Source of the DNA: an uncultured Eggerthella sp.
Lineage (GTDB): Bacteria; Actinomycetota; Coriobacteriia; Coriobacteriales; Eggerthellaceae
Reading direction: 5' to 3'
Assembly: GCA_900542065.1 (NCBI GenBank)
Contig: UQLU01000003.1
Location: forward strand, 135,373-199,372
Length of the DNA: 64,000 nt
Under the pieces are notes generated by a model. The model was not told where the DNA came from. It ran no database searches and saw only the letters and a program-made list of their open reading frames with translations. Within the stretch, counting starts at the first letter, position 1. The number at the start of each line of letters is the position of its first letter. The translations under genes were made by a program, and so were the position numbers. Below are positions 35,182 to 43,701 of this stretch, one piece after another.

Positions 35182-36480
35182 ATGTATGCATCGAAAGAAT
35201 TTGAGGGCTTTGGTCCATTGTCAGGCGTTCGTGTAGTTGAGTTGGCCGAATGGGTGGCGGCTCCAGCAGCAGTGCGCTGTTTGGGAGAAATGGGTGCCGA
35301 AGTTATCAAGGTCGAAAATCCAGCGGGAGATCCGCAGCGTACTCAGTGCTACGGCTTTGGCGGGAAACGAACCGAAGAATGCGATCCGACGTATGAAAAC
35401 GTCAATGCTAACAAAGACTGGATCAGTTTGAATCTAAAAACCGAAGAAGGCATGGCTATTTTTATGGACCTGCTCTCAACGGCGGATGTGTTCGTTAATG
35501 GTGTGCGTGATAAAGCGCTAAAGCGTATGGGATTGGATTACGAAACGCTCCATGAAAAGTTTCCTCGTTTAGTCTGGGCGCAAATGCGTGGCTATGGCGA
35601 ATTTGGCGAAATGCGTGATGAACCTGGATATGATGCGGTTTGTTGGGGATCGCGCGGTGGCGTAAATGCGGTATTTCGCCAGGCGGGAGAATCGCCCGCG
35701 ACGGCACCGCAGGGTTTTGGCGACTTTAATGCCGCAGCTATTTTTGCGGGCGGCATTGTAGCGGCGCTCTTCGACCGAACTCGTACGGGCGTTGGCAATA
35801 AAGTAACGACAAATTTGTATCATGTGGCGCTATGGGGTCATTCGCATGGTATTCAGTCGCGTCAGTTCGGAGCGCAGTATCCTGGAAGTCGCGCGAAGGC
35901 AAACAATCCTTTCAACAACACGTATCAGTCGAAAGATGGCATCTGGTTTTTGATTTGCCTGCCCGACTACAACAGATATTTTCCGTCTATGATGCGCATG
36001 TTGGGCCAGGAGGACCTGATCGAAGACGAGCGCATTATTACGCTTGCGGCTATGGCAGAGCATGGTTTGCAGGAATACGTGGTTTCTAAAATTGGTGAAG
36101 GTTTTGCTCGTAAGGATTATGACGAGTGGGACCGTATCATGCTGGAAGAGGAAGTTCCTCATCAGAAGTTGTTCGACTACGATGATATTTTGGCTGACGA
36201 GGAAGCCTACGACAACGATGCACTGCGCAGGTACGAAAGCAAAGATTTCGGGCCGCGTGTATTTAATACCGCGCCACTTCGTTTTGGTAGCTACGGCGAT
36301 CCTCCGCTGGTTTTGGGTAAGCCTGTTGGTTATCACACCGAGCGATTTTTGCGCGATAAGGGCTATTCAGATGAAGAAATTGCCGCGCTAGAAGAAAAGG
36401 GTGCTGTTCGTTGTTGGCATGGCGAGGACTTGGATGATATTCCTGTGCTCCGCTCGAAACGAGACTTGGCAGGGGAGTAG
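35182..36480 (+). CDS. Class III CoA-transferase (CaiB/BaiF/FRC family)
   Basis: 432 residues. 'GVRVVELAEWVAAPAAVRCLGEMGAEVIKVENP' and 'GYDAVCWGSRGG' with the catalytic-position Asp151 define the family. It is a paralogue of the protein at 20182; both share 'MGLDYETLHEKFPRLVW'-type text. GGGGAGGGG precedes the ATG. Being on the same strand downstream of the dehydratase and TRAP operons, it may supply the CoA ester for the dehydratase, as FldA does in phenyllactate metabolism (inference). Confidence 0.92.
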   Translation: MYASKEFEGFGPLSGVRVVELAEWVAAPAAVRCLGEMGAEVIKVENPAGDPQRTQCYGFGGKRTEECDPTYENVNANKDWISLNLKTEEGMAIFMDLLSTADVFVNGVRDKALKRMGLDYETLHEKFPRLVWAQMRGYGEFGEMRDEPGYDAVCWGSRGGVNAVFRQAGESPATAPQGFGDFNAAAIFAGGIVAALFDRTRTGVGNKVTTNLYHVALWGHSHGIQSRQFGAQYPGSRAKANNPFNNTYQSKDGIWFLICLPDYNRYFPSMMRMLGQEDLIEDERIITLAAMAEHGLQEYVVSKIGEGFARKDYDEWDRIMLEEEVPHQKLFDYDDILADEEAYDNDALRRYESKDFGPRVFNTAPLRFGSYGDPPLVLGKPVGYHTERFLRDKGYSDEEIAALEEKGAVRCWHGEDLDDIPVLRSKRDLAGE

Positions 36481-36663
36481 TGCCTGCGATTTCGTGAAAC
36501 TTTGCGAGGAGAAACTTTGCGAATAGGTGATAACTTGCACTTTATTGGGCAGGCGAATCATTCCTTTGCTCTAAGACAGGCGTATCGACAAAGTAGTGTT
36601 TGGCTTAGGTGTGCGTAGATTTCTCGGCAAGAATAAAACATGAAAGATATGACAAGGTGCAGC

Positions 36664-36978
36664 ATGAGTGACGAAACGAACAAGAGTGACGAAACAAATA
36701 AGACAGACAAAGCGAATATAACGGATAAAAGCGAAGCGAAGGAGAAGGCTTCTGTTGCGACGGTGTCGGCTGCAGAAGCCTTAACTGCTGGCGTTGAGGG
36801 AAGACGAGCTGCGAAATTTACTTTTTCAAGTGATGCCGCAGGTGGGAGCGACGGAGATAAAAACGCTCCTACCAAAAAGCCAAATCAGAAACTAGGCATG
36901 GCGTTCGCGTTTGCTTTTGCGATCGTGGCAGCTATTGTGCTTGCAGTGTTTATCGCGCTCGTTATGGCGCTGGTATAG
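36664..36978 (+). CDS. Small protein with a polar N-terminus and one C-terminal membrane helix
   Basis: 104 residues from the ATG at 36664 (AAGGTG a few bases upstream); an ATG 24 nt earlier lacks a ribosome site. The N-terminal 30 residues repeat Asp-Glu-Thr-Asn-Lys motifs, a disordered middle follows, and the C-terminal 28 residues are one hydrophobic helix preceded by KKPNQK. Tail-anchored topology is likely. No family recognised. It precedes the acyltransferase gene by 219 nt and may belong with it. Confidence 0.55.
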   Translation: MSDETNKSDETNKTDKANITDKSEAKEKASVATVSAAEALTAGVEGRRAAKFTFSSDAAGGSDGDKNAPTKKPNQKLGMAFAFAFAIVAAIVLAVFIALVMALV

Positions 36979-37197
36979 TGCTCGTATAGCACAGGTTTAA
37001 CAAGAGGAATCATATGGTTGCGCAAAGGAGCCGAAAACTTTAATAGCGGTCTCTATTTCGGAAGGATACAAATTTTTCTTGAAAATAGTGCTATTCAGGT
37101 AATCGGGACTGATTTCTATATATAACAACCTGGTGAAGGTGGTATATTTAACCTTACTGAAAAATTGGTTTTATTGTGAATAATTGGGAATCTGGTA

Positions 37198-40068
37198 ATG
37201 TCTTCACAACTTGATTATTGGAAATCTATTAAGGCTAAAAATGCTGAGAATGCATCTCAGAAAGCGCATTCAAATCAAGATACTCAGGATTCTCAATCTT
37301 CAACGCAGTCACGCTTTTCTGACGCCGATTATTCTCGTCGGGGATATTCTCAGGCACATCAGCAAGTGCGCTCGCAATCGCCGCAGCAAGTACAGTCACA
37401 ATCGCGCGCACAATTGCACTCACAATCACATCCGCAAACGAACCCAAGAACTCGTTCGCAGGAATATTCTTCTACGCGCTCGCAGTTGCGTGGACAAGCG
37501 CAAGTACATGGACAAGCTCAGTTGCATGGGCAGCAGCTACATGCCAATTCGCAGATGCGCCCACAGGTGAACAAGCGTCCTTTGCGCAATGATCGCGTTT
37601 TGCGCTCGCAAGATTATTTGCAAAGCCGCGATGACGAAATTATGGATCGTCCTAGCGCGGGATATCGTCACGAAAATCAACCTGATGGAGCTTATCGGGG
37701 CGCGTCAGGTCGCTACCGTTCATTCAATGAACGCTATGGCATTGACGATCAGTCTGCCATCGAACCAGAAAAGGGAACTCGGTTTCGTTCGTCTTCTCGT
37801 TTCAGCGAGGTAGATAGAGGTGGCGACTTCCGTGACGTGCGCGAAAGGCATGACCACGCTTATGGTGAAAGCGCACGCGAGGCTCGTGATTTTGGTGAAA
37901 GCCGCGTCGCTCGCGAAGGTCGCAGAACCCGCGAAGGCCGCGATGCTCATCGGATTCACGACAGCCGAAGTACATATAACGATGCGTATAACGAGAGCTA
38001 CAACGAAGCCCATCATGAATCCTATAACGAGGTCTACGACGAAGCTCCTCGTGGAGTTCGCGGTGTAGCAGCTCGTGTTGCTGGTAATGTCGCTGGCACA
38101 ATGCCTTTTGGTGGGCGCGATAGGCGCAACGCAGCATCGACTAAAGTTTCTTCTGTTGCAGCATCTGCTTCCACCGCATCCCAAGCTGCCGCGCCAGCTC
38201 GCTCTGACGCAGAACCCACCACCAAATCACCGCATGACGCACGCAAACTTGGCAAGTCCTACATGCCTGGTTTGGACGGCTTGCGCGCTTTGGCTGTTTT
38301 GGCGGTTTTGCTTTATCACATTTCACCCAACCAATTTATAGGTGGTTATATTGGCGTTGACTTGTTCTTCGTTATTTCGGGCTTTTTGATTACGTATCGC
38401 AATCTTCAAAACATCCAAAACCCGAACAAGAAGTTCACGCTGAAAAACTTCTGGCTTCGTCGTGCAAGACGCCTGATCCCTGCACTCGTGCTGGTTATTT
38501 TGGTATGCGTACCAATCGGTGCGATTATCTATCCTGATATTCTTGTTGGAGCATTTAGGCAGGTCGCAGGCGCGCTTACCTATTCGACCAACTGGGTAGA
38601 AATTATTCATGGCTCGAACTATTTTGACCAGGCAAATCCGTCGCTGTTTAAGAACTTCTGGTCGCTCGCTGTTGAAGAGCAGTTCTATATCATTTGGCCT
38701 CCTCTATTGCTGCTTCTGCTTTCGCGCAGATTAAAGAATTCCCAGCTGATTACCATTGTGGCAACTATTGCTGTTGCTTCGATGGTGTTGATGGGTGTTC
38801 TTGCAGCTCCTGACAACTACACGCGTGTTTACTACGGCACCGACACTCATTGCTTCGGTCTTGCCATGGGCATTATCTTCGCGTTCATTTGGAACAAAGA
38901 AAAAGGCTCACTCTCGAAGGAATGGCTGAGCGCACAGCCTTGGATTCCAGCGCTGGCTCCTGTTGGCTTGATCGGTTTTGCTCTCATCGTAATGCTGGTG
39001 CCCGACACCGCTGCGTTCACCTATCCATTCGGACTTGTTCTTGGATCGCTGTTCAGTTTGTTCCTGGTCGGTGCAGTTATTATTCGCCCTGACACGCTGT
39101 TTACGCGCATTATGGAACTGGCGCCGCTGCGCTGGTTGGGCGTTCGTTCGTACGGTATTTACCTGTGGCATTGGCCCATGCTGGTGTTTGGTCGCATTCT
39201 TATTCCGACTGCAATGGGTACGGTAGAAAATGTTGCGGTTGATGTACTGTTCGCGTTCATTTCGTTTGTCGCGGCGGACTTGAGCTATCGCTTTGTTGAA
39301 GAACCTATGCGAAAAGATGGTTTCATTAAGTCGCTCGAAAAACTGGTCGATCGTGCACGCGATGGCATTGTTGGTAGGGTACAGGCGGGAGTCTGCGTTG
39401 TGTTGGTTATCGCGACCATTGTTGCTATTGCGACGGCGCCTGCGAAAACTCAGCTCCAGATGCAGATTGAGCAGCAACAGGCAGAGCAAGCTCAGCAGGC
39501 TCAAGAGGCGCAGCAGAATAACACTGAAGGTGGATCGCCGCAGGATCCTGGATCGATTCCGAATTATGATGAGTCTCAGATGAAGGGTATCCCCGATAGT
39601 TCAACGATTACTGCTATTGGTGACTCGCTTATTTCGGGCAATTCGATTGGTTTTGAGGAAGAATTCCCCGAGATTAACTTCTTGGCAGAGCCGATTCGCC
39701 AGTGGGAACAGGGCGTCGAGGTAGTTAAGGAAGGTAATCAGCAGGGTCTGATCCGTCAGAATGTCATTCTTGACTTTGGTACTAATGGCGGCGTTGCGGA
39801 TGAGGATCTTGTTCGACAGGTACTTGATGAATTAGGTCCTAATAGGCGCATTTTGCTCTACAACATTTATAGTCCGTCTACCTTTGTTGATGAAGCAAAC
39901 GAGATTTACGAGAAGTTTGCTGAAGAATATCCAAACGTATATCTGGTCGACTGGAACTCTGTTGCGAGTGCGCATCCTGAATACTTGCTTTCCGACAGAA
40001 CGCACACCAATATCGAAGGCCAGAACGCCTTTGTCGCCGCAGCGAAAGAAGTGTTTGAAGAGTCGTAA
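37198..40068 (+). CDS. OatA-like O-acyltransferase (AT3 + SGNH) with a long disordered N-terminus
   Basis: 956 residues. Residues 1-345 are low-complexity: a Gln/Ser/His-rich stretch, then Arg/Glu/Asp/Tyr-rich repeats ('YNDAYNESYNEAHHESYNEVYDE'-like). The acyltransferase-3 domain begins at about 352 ('MPGLDGLRALAVLAVLLYHI') and includes 'VDLFFVISGFLITY', 'RRARRLIPAL' and 'FWSLAVEEQFYIIWP'; about 10-11 membrane helices run to about 755. A C-terminal extracellular SGNH domain contains the nucleophile in 'GDSLISG' (about 806) and the Asp-x-x-His in 'DRTHTN' (about 932). This architecture O-acetylates peptidoglycan or wall polysaccharide. The N-terminal extension would lie in the cytoplasm and is unusual. 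The ribosome site is weak. Confidence 0.9.
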   Translation: MSSQLDYWKSIKAKNAENASQKAHSNQDTQDSQSSTQSRFSDADYSRRGYSQAHQQVRSQSPQQVQSQSRAQLHSQSHPQTNPRTRSQEYSSTRSQLRGQAQVHGQAQLHGQQLHANSQMRPQVNKRPLRNDRVLRSQDYLQSRDDEIMDRPSAGYRHENQPDGAYRGASGRYRSFNERYGIDDQSAIEPEKGTRFRSSSRFSEVDRGGDFRDVRERHDHAYGESAREARDFGESRVAREGRRTREGRDAHRIHDSRSTYNDAYNESYNEAHHESYNEVYDEAPRGVRGVAARVAGNVAGTMPFGGRDRRNAASTKVSSVAASASTASQAAAPARSDAEPTTKSPHDARKLGKSYMPGLDGLRALAVLAVLLYHISPNQFIGGYIGVDLFFVISGFLITYRNLQNIQNPNKKFTLKNFWLRRARRLIPALVLVILVCVPIGAIIYPDILVGAFRQVAGALTYSTNWVEIIHGSNYFDQANPSLFKNFWSLAVEEQFYIIWPPLLLLLLSRRLKNSQLITIVATIAVASMVLMGVLAAPDNYTRVYYGTDTHCFGLAMGIIFAFIWNKEKGSLSKEWLSAQPWIPALAPVGLIGFALIVMLVPDTAAFTYPFGLVLGSLFSLFLVGAVIIRPDTLFTRIMELAPLRWLGVRSYGIYLWHWPMLVFGRILIPTAMGTVENVAVDVLFAFISFVAADLSYRFVEEPMRKDGFIKSLEKLVDRARDGIVGRVQAGVCVVLVIATIVAIATAPAKTQLQMQIEQQQAEQAQQAQEAQQNNTEGGSPQDPGSIPNYDESQMKGIPDSSTITAIGDSLISGNSIGFEEEFPEINFLAEPIRQWEQGVEVVKEGNQQGLIRQNVILDFGTNGGVADEDLVRQVLDELGPNRRILLYNIYSPSTFVDEANEIYEKFAEEYPNVYLVDWNSVASAHPEYLLSDRTHTNIEGQNAFVAAAKEVFEES

Positions 40069-40605
40069 GAATAAGCAACGACTGGGAGCTGCTTTGAGTC
40101 AGAAGCAGAGGTTAGGAAATTCAGAAATAAAAGCCTAAAACTTCAGATCTGCAAATCAAGGTCATTGAATAAGCTTTGATGGTCTTGATGCTGAACTGCT
40201 GTTTTACTAAAATCTTTGGAAAATAGCAGTTCAATACGAACCCAATCCCTTCCTTAGAGGAGTTTCAACTTTAGAGGAGTCGCATTAATGGATAGTAATT
40301 GCGCGTTGCGTAATATATATTCTGATTCTTTATTGAAAAAAGTTGAAATTAATCTAGGGGGAGGGGTACGGTTCTTAGCAATATCTCTTTCCGATAAAAA
40401 ATCTGAAAACAATTGCATAGTAAATTTTGTTAGGAGGCTTTTACTCTCTATAAGAGAGGGCCTCCTTTTTCGTCTGCGCGGCTGCACTATCCGTGTCTGT
40501 ACCATCGTTCTGCAAAGCGATTTCAGATTTCTCTTTCGCAAATGTGTTTTCACTAAAAATATGCTCCAACAATCAAATATCAAAAACAGAAAAAGGGTGG
40601 TTGTT
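40069..40605 (+). promoter_or_regulatory. Leader region of the surface-polymer cluster
   Basis: A hairpin at 40193-40232 (GAACTGCT/AGCAGTTC) follows the acyltransferase gene. TTAGAGGAGT occurs twice just before an ATG at 40288, from which a 106-codon frame runs without a stop into the HTH gene. That frame crosses the terminator at 40432-40470 and reads as low-quality protein, so it is more likely an untranslated leader or a short leader peptide than a true N-terminus. Confidence 0.5.
40432..40470 (+). terminator. Intrinsic terminator inside the cluster leader (candidate attenuator)
   Basis: Outer stem AGGAGGC/GCCTCCT (40432-40438, 40460-40466) and inner CTCTC/GAGAG stem, followed by TTTTT. 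It lies about 136 nt before the HTH gene start, so transcription of the cluster would need read-through or antitermination. Confidence 0.75.
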
Positions 40606-40965
40606 ATGCGCCTAGATAATGACTTGCGATTAAAAGCTCTCGATTTGTTTGAGCGCGGATTTAGCTATAAAGCGGTTGCTCATCAGCTGCAACTTAGTCC
40701 TGAAACGGTACGTGAATGGGTTTATTTGTGGCGCGCATTGGGATCTGATCTTTATAAACATCCAGAAAAACGACCACGACGTTACTCGCCAGAAGTGAAA
40801 TTGGCTGCAGTGAAGGATCACCTAAGTGGCGTTCCGATGATAGACGTAATGCGTCGCTATCAAATCGCAAACAGAAACCGAATTAAGGATTGGTGCGTGC
40901 AATACGCCAAACAGGGGCCTTCTGCATTTGGGAAGAAAAAGCAGCAAGTGAAAGAGCAATCGTGA
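40606..40965 (+). CDS. Small tandem helix-turn-helix protein, paralogue of the one at 6453
   Basis: 119 residues starting after AAAAGGGTGG. It shares with the 6453 protein the patterns 'LFERGFSYKAV', 'ETVREWVYLWRALG', 'YSPEVKLAAV', 'LSGVPMIDVM', 'YQIANRNRIKDW' and a final 'G..AF'. Two HTH units, basic C-terminus. No transposase ORF is attached. Its stop overlaps the glycosyltransferase start (GTGA), so it is the first gene of the polymer operon and a candidate regulator of it, possibly acting on the leader. IS3 OrfA origin is likely from sequence style; function inferred. Confidence 0.75.
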   Translation: MRLDNDLRLKALDLFERGFSYKAVAHQLQLSPETVREWVYLWRALGSDLYKHPEKRPRRYSPEVKLAAVKDHLSGVPMIDVMRRYQIANRNRIKDWCVQYAKQGPSAFGKKKQQVKEQS

Positions 40966-42065
40966 CAGTAGATATTTCAGTGATAATACCTGCATATAAT
41001 GCGGAAAAGACTATAGGCAGATGCCTTGATTCCGTATTGTGTCAGACTCCTGAGATAGAAATAATCGCTGTTGATGATTGCTCAACTGATCGGACATTCG
41101 ATATTTGTAAAGAATATCAGTCACACCATAGCAATATTACCCTCTTTCGTAACGAAAAGAACATTGGGCAAGGTTTATCGCGCAATAGAGGAATCGAATC
41201 AGCATCTGGCGAGTACCTCGCCTTTATCGATTCGGACGATACGGTATCCAAGTACATGTATGGCGATATGTTATCGCTTGCTTATAGGGGTGGGTACGAT
41301 GTTGTTCGGTGCAGGTTTAAGCGAATCTATGAGTCTATGGCATCTCGTATCGAGGTTTCTAAAAGGCTGAACAATATCGAAGAATTTCATACTCCTAAAG
41401 AAATCTGCGAAAAAATACTTCCGCAATTTGTGGGATTTTTACCAGGCGAATCCATGGAAAAGCGGCCGCCATGGTCGGCGTGTACGTACTTGTATAAGAC
41501 GGCTATTGTTAAGAACAAGAACATCAGGTTTGCGTCGGAGCGTGTGTTATATAGCGAGGATATGTTTTTCAATCTAGATATTCTCAATAACATTGAAAGT
41601 TATATTTCGACGGACGCTGAATATTACTTCTATATCGATAATCCGTCTTCAACGGTTCATCGATACAATGATCCGCTAGCGCGATGCCAGAAGTTGGTGT
41701 CGTTCGCTGAAGGAAAAAATCAGGACATAATCAAAAGAGTTTATCTTAGCGTACTGAACTCTCTGCCCGAAGCCGCTACGCAATTAGTTTATGACTCTTC
41801 TATTCCGTGGGGTGAAAAGAAAAGAATCTTAAAGCAGCTCAGAAAAGAGCCTCCTTTTATTACGTGCTTTGCGACGTATCCCATACACGAATTGCAGTTT
41901 TATCTGCGAGTTTTCTTTGTGTGCGCGAAGCATAATTTTGTTACGGCAGAACTGCTTTGCGCCTATATCAATATTTTCAGGATGTGGATTATCAAGCATT
42001 TTTGTTGGTGCAGAGATATTGCTCATTTGAATCAAGCGAAAAGGCGTGAGGAAAATGAGCAATAA
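40962..42065 (+). CDS. Family 2 glycosyltransferase
   Basis: 367 residues from the GTG at 40962, which overlaps the HTH stop. GT-A fold with 'ISVIIPAYNAEKTIGRCLDS', 'VDDCSTDRT' and the metal-binding 'FIDSDDTVS' (DxD-like). The C-terminal 120 residues are helical. It is closely related to the enzyme at 47391, including runs of identical DNA near the 5' end, so the two arose by duplication within the cluster. Cytoplasmic or membrane-associated; adds a sugar to the lipid-linked repeat unit. Donor unknown. Confidence 0.9.
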   Translation: MTVDISVIIPAYNAEKTIGRCLDSVLCQTPEIEIIAVDDCSTDRTFDICKEYQSHHSNITLFRNEKNIGQGLSRNRGIESASGEYLAFIDSDDTVSKYMYGDMLSLAYRGGYDVVRCRFKRIYESMASRIEVSKRLNNIEEFHTPKEICEKILPQFVGFLPGESMEKRPPWSACTYLYKTAIVKNKNIRFASERVLYSEDMFFNLDILNNIESYISTDAEYYFYIDNPSSTVHRYNDPLARCQKLVSFAEGKNQDIIKRVYLSVLNSLPEAATQLVYDSSIPWGEKKRILKQLRKEPPFITCFATYPIHELQFYLRVFFVCAKHNFVTAELLCAYINIFRMWIIKHFCWCRDIAHLNQAKRREENEQ

Positions 42066-43701
42066 AAACTTAAAGCAAACTGAGAACAAACAAGCTGCTC
42101 CCTGCTTAAATGACGTTGTAGATCAAGAAGCAAATACGCCAGCATCTCGTACATCTCGAACTGCGCTTGCAACAAAAAATGCTGCGTTTGGCTTAGCTGG
42201 TCAAGCAATTAATCTCTTAATGGCATTTGCTTCACGCACGGTTTTTATTTACCTACTCGGCGAATACTATCTAGGTGTTAACTATCTTTTCGTAGATATC
42301 TTAAATGTCCTTTCATTTGCTGAATTGGGATTTGGATCAGCGATGACATTTGCCTTGTATTCTCCTGTAGCAAAAGGGCAAAACGAAAAAGTTCAGCAGC
42401 TTATTTACTTTTATCGCAATGCTTATCGCGTAATTGCGTTAATAGTATTGTTGTTTGGTTTAGCTCTTCTTCCGTTTTTGCAATACCTAGTCTCGGATGC
42501 TGGATCCATTACGCTTTCAGAGCTTCGGCTCTATTTTCTTATTTTTCTCGCCAACACCGTGATTTCGTATTTCGTTACGTATAAATTCGGACTGCTAAAT
42601 GCGCTGCAGAAGACTTATGTTCAAACAAACTTTGGAACCATAACGACAATCGGATGTGCATTAGCGCAAATAGTGGCATTAGTTTTGACGCAGAGTTTTC
42701 TTGTTTATCTGTTGGCGAATTTTGTTGTGCTTACTGTGTCGCGTTTTGCGCTGGCAAGGTATTTGAACGCTCGTTATCCAGTGCTCAAAAACAAGCCTGA
42801 GCAATTACTGCCCAAGAACGAAAAACGAAGAATTCTGCACGAAGTGAAAGGTCTTGCAGTTCATCAATTTTCTGGTGTTGCGGTACACGCAACCGACAGC
42901 ATAATCATTGCCGTTATTCCTACGTTAGGTATTGTTCTGGTTGGTGCGGTCGGTAATTACAACATGATCATAACCACAATTCAAGGGATTGTGCTTGTCG
43001 TGGTAAACAGTGTTGTAGCTGGTTTTGGGAATTTGGCGGCACTTGAATCAAAGCAAAAGTTTAGGGAAGTCTTTGATGAAGCAAACTTTATTGGTTTTTG
43101 GGTGTTTGGGCTGTGTGCCGTCTGTTTCTTCGTACTGCTACCACCATTTATTAAGCTATGGATCGGCGAAACTTATCTCGTAGATGCGGCAAGTTTTACG
43201 CTGATTCTCGTGAATTTCTATTTGCAAGGACAAAGCGTGGTATACAGCAACGCACGCATTGCAAAAGGTAACTTCAACAAAGATAAGTGGTGGTCCTTAC
43301 TCCAGGCAATAATCAACCTTGTCGTATCGGTAGTGTGCGCATTGCAATTTGGTTTGGTTGGGGTCTTTGTAGGGACAGTAGTTTCGCGCTTGGTTTTTGT
43401 AATTTCGAGACCTTGTTCAACGTATCGCTTTTTATTTGGATGCTCTCCTTGGCAGTATTTTGCCGACATTGTTAAGTATTGCTTATTTGTTGTATTGGCG
43501 GCTGTTGTATCAGTAGGCGCCACATCGATTTTTTTAGAAACGCTTAGTATTGCTAACTTCTGTTTGGCTACGGTTATCTGCTTTGTTATTACCAATGTCG
43601 TCTTTTTCGCATGTACATTTAAAAGCTCTGTTTTCCAGACAGTGAAAAAGCGCGTTTTTTCTTTAGTGAAACCCCTGTTGGAAAGGGGTGATCGCTCATG
43701 A
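42055..43701 (+). CDS. Wzx-like polysaccharide flippase
   Basis: 548 residues with about 12-14 membrane helices after a 45-residue polar N-terminus. 'KNAAFGLAGQAINLLMAFASRTVFIYLLG' and 'YLGVNYLFVDILNVLSFAELGFG' are typical of the O-antigen/teichoic flippase branch of the MOP superfamily. The ATG at 42055 overlaps the preceding gene by 11 nt. It would turn lipid-linked oligosaccharide units across the membrane. No Wzy polymerase is obvious unless the membrane protein at 49352 serves that role. Confidence 0.9.
   Translation: MSNKNLKQTENKQAAPCLNDVVDQEANTPASRTSRTALATKNAAFGLAGQAINLLMAFASRTVFIYLLGEYYLGVNYLFVDILNVLSFAELGFGSAMTFALYSPVAKGQNEKVQQLIYFYRNAYRVIALIVLLFGLALLPFLQYLVSDAGSITLSELRLYFLIFLANTVISYFVTYKFGLLNALQKTYVQTNFGTITTIGCALAQIVALVLTQSFLVYLLANFVVLTVSRFALARYLNARYPVLKNKPEQLLPKNEKRRILHEVKGLAVHQFSGVAVHATDSIIIAVIPTLGIVLVGAVGNYNMIITTIQGIVLVVVNSVVAGFGNLAALESKQKFREVFDEANFIGFWVFGLCAVCFFVLLPPFIKLWIGETYLVDAASFTLILVNFYLQGQSVVYSNARIAKGNFNKDKWWSLLQAIINLVVSVVCALQFGLVGVFVGTVVSRLVFVISRPCSTYRFLFGCSPWQYFADIVKYCLFVVLAAVVSVGATSIFLETLSIANFCLATVICFVITNVVFFACTFKSSVFQTVKKRVFSLVKPLLERGDRS

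Noticed and set aside
40193..40232. Rho-independent terminator after the O-acyltransferase gene
   Set aside because: The 8-bp stem has a long loop and no T run on the plus strand; described only as a hairpin in the leader region.
40288..40605. N-terminal extension that would make the HTH protein 225 residues
   Set aside because: The extension spans an intrinsic terminator and reads unlike a folded protein, the paralogue at 6453 has no such part, and the ATG at 40606 has its own AAAAGGGTGG site. Kept as a leader.
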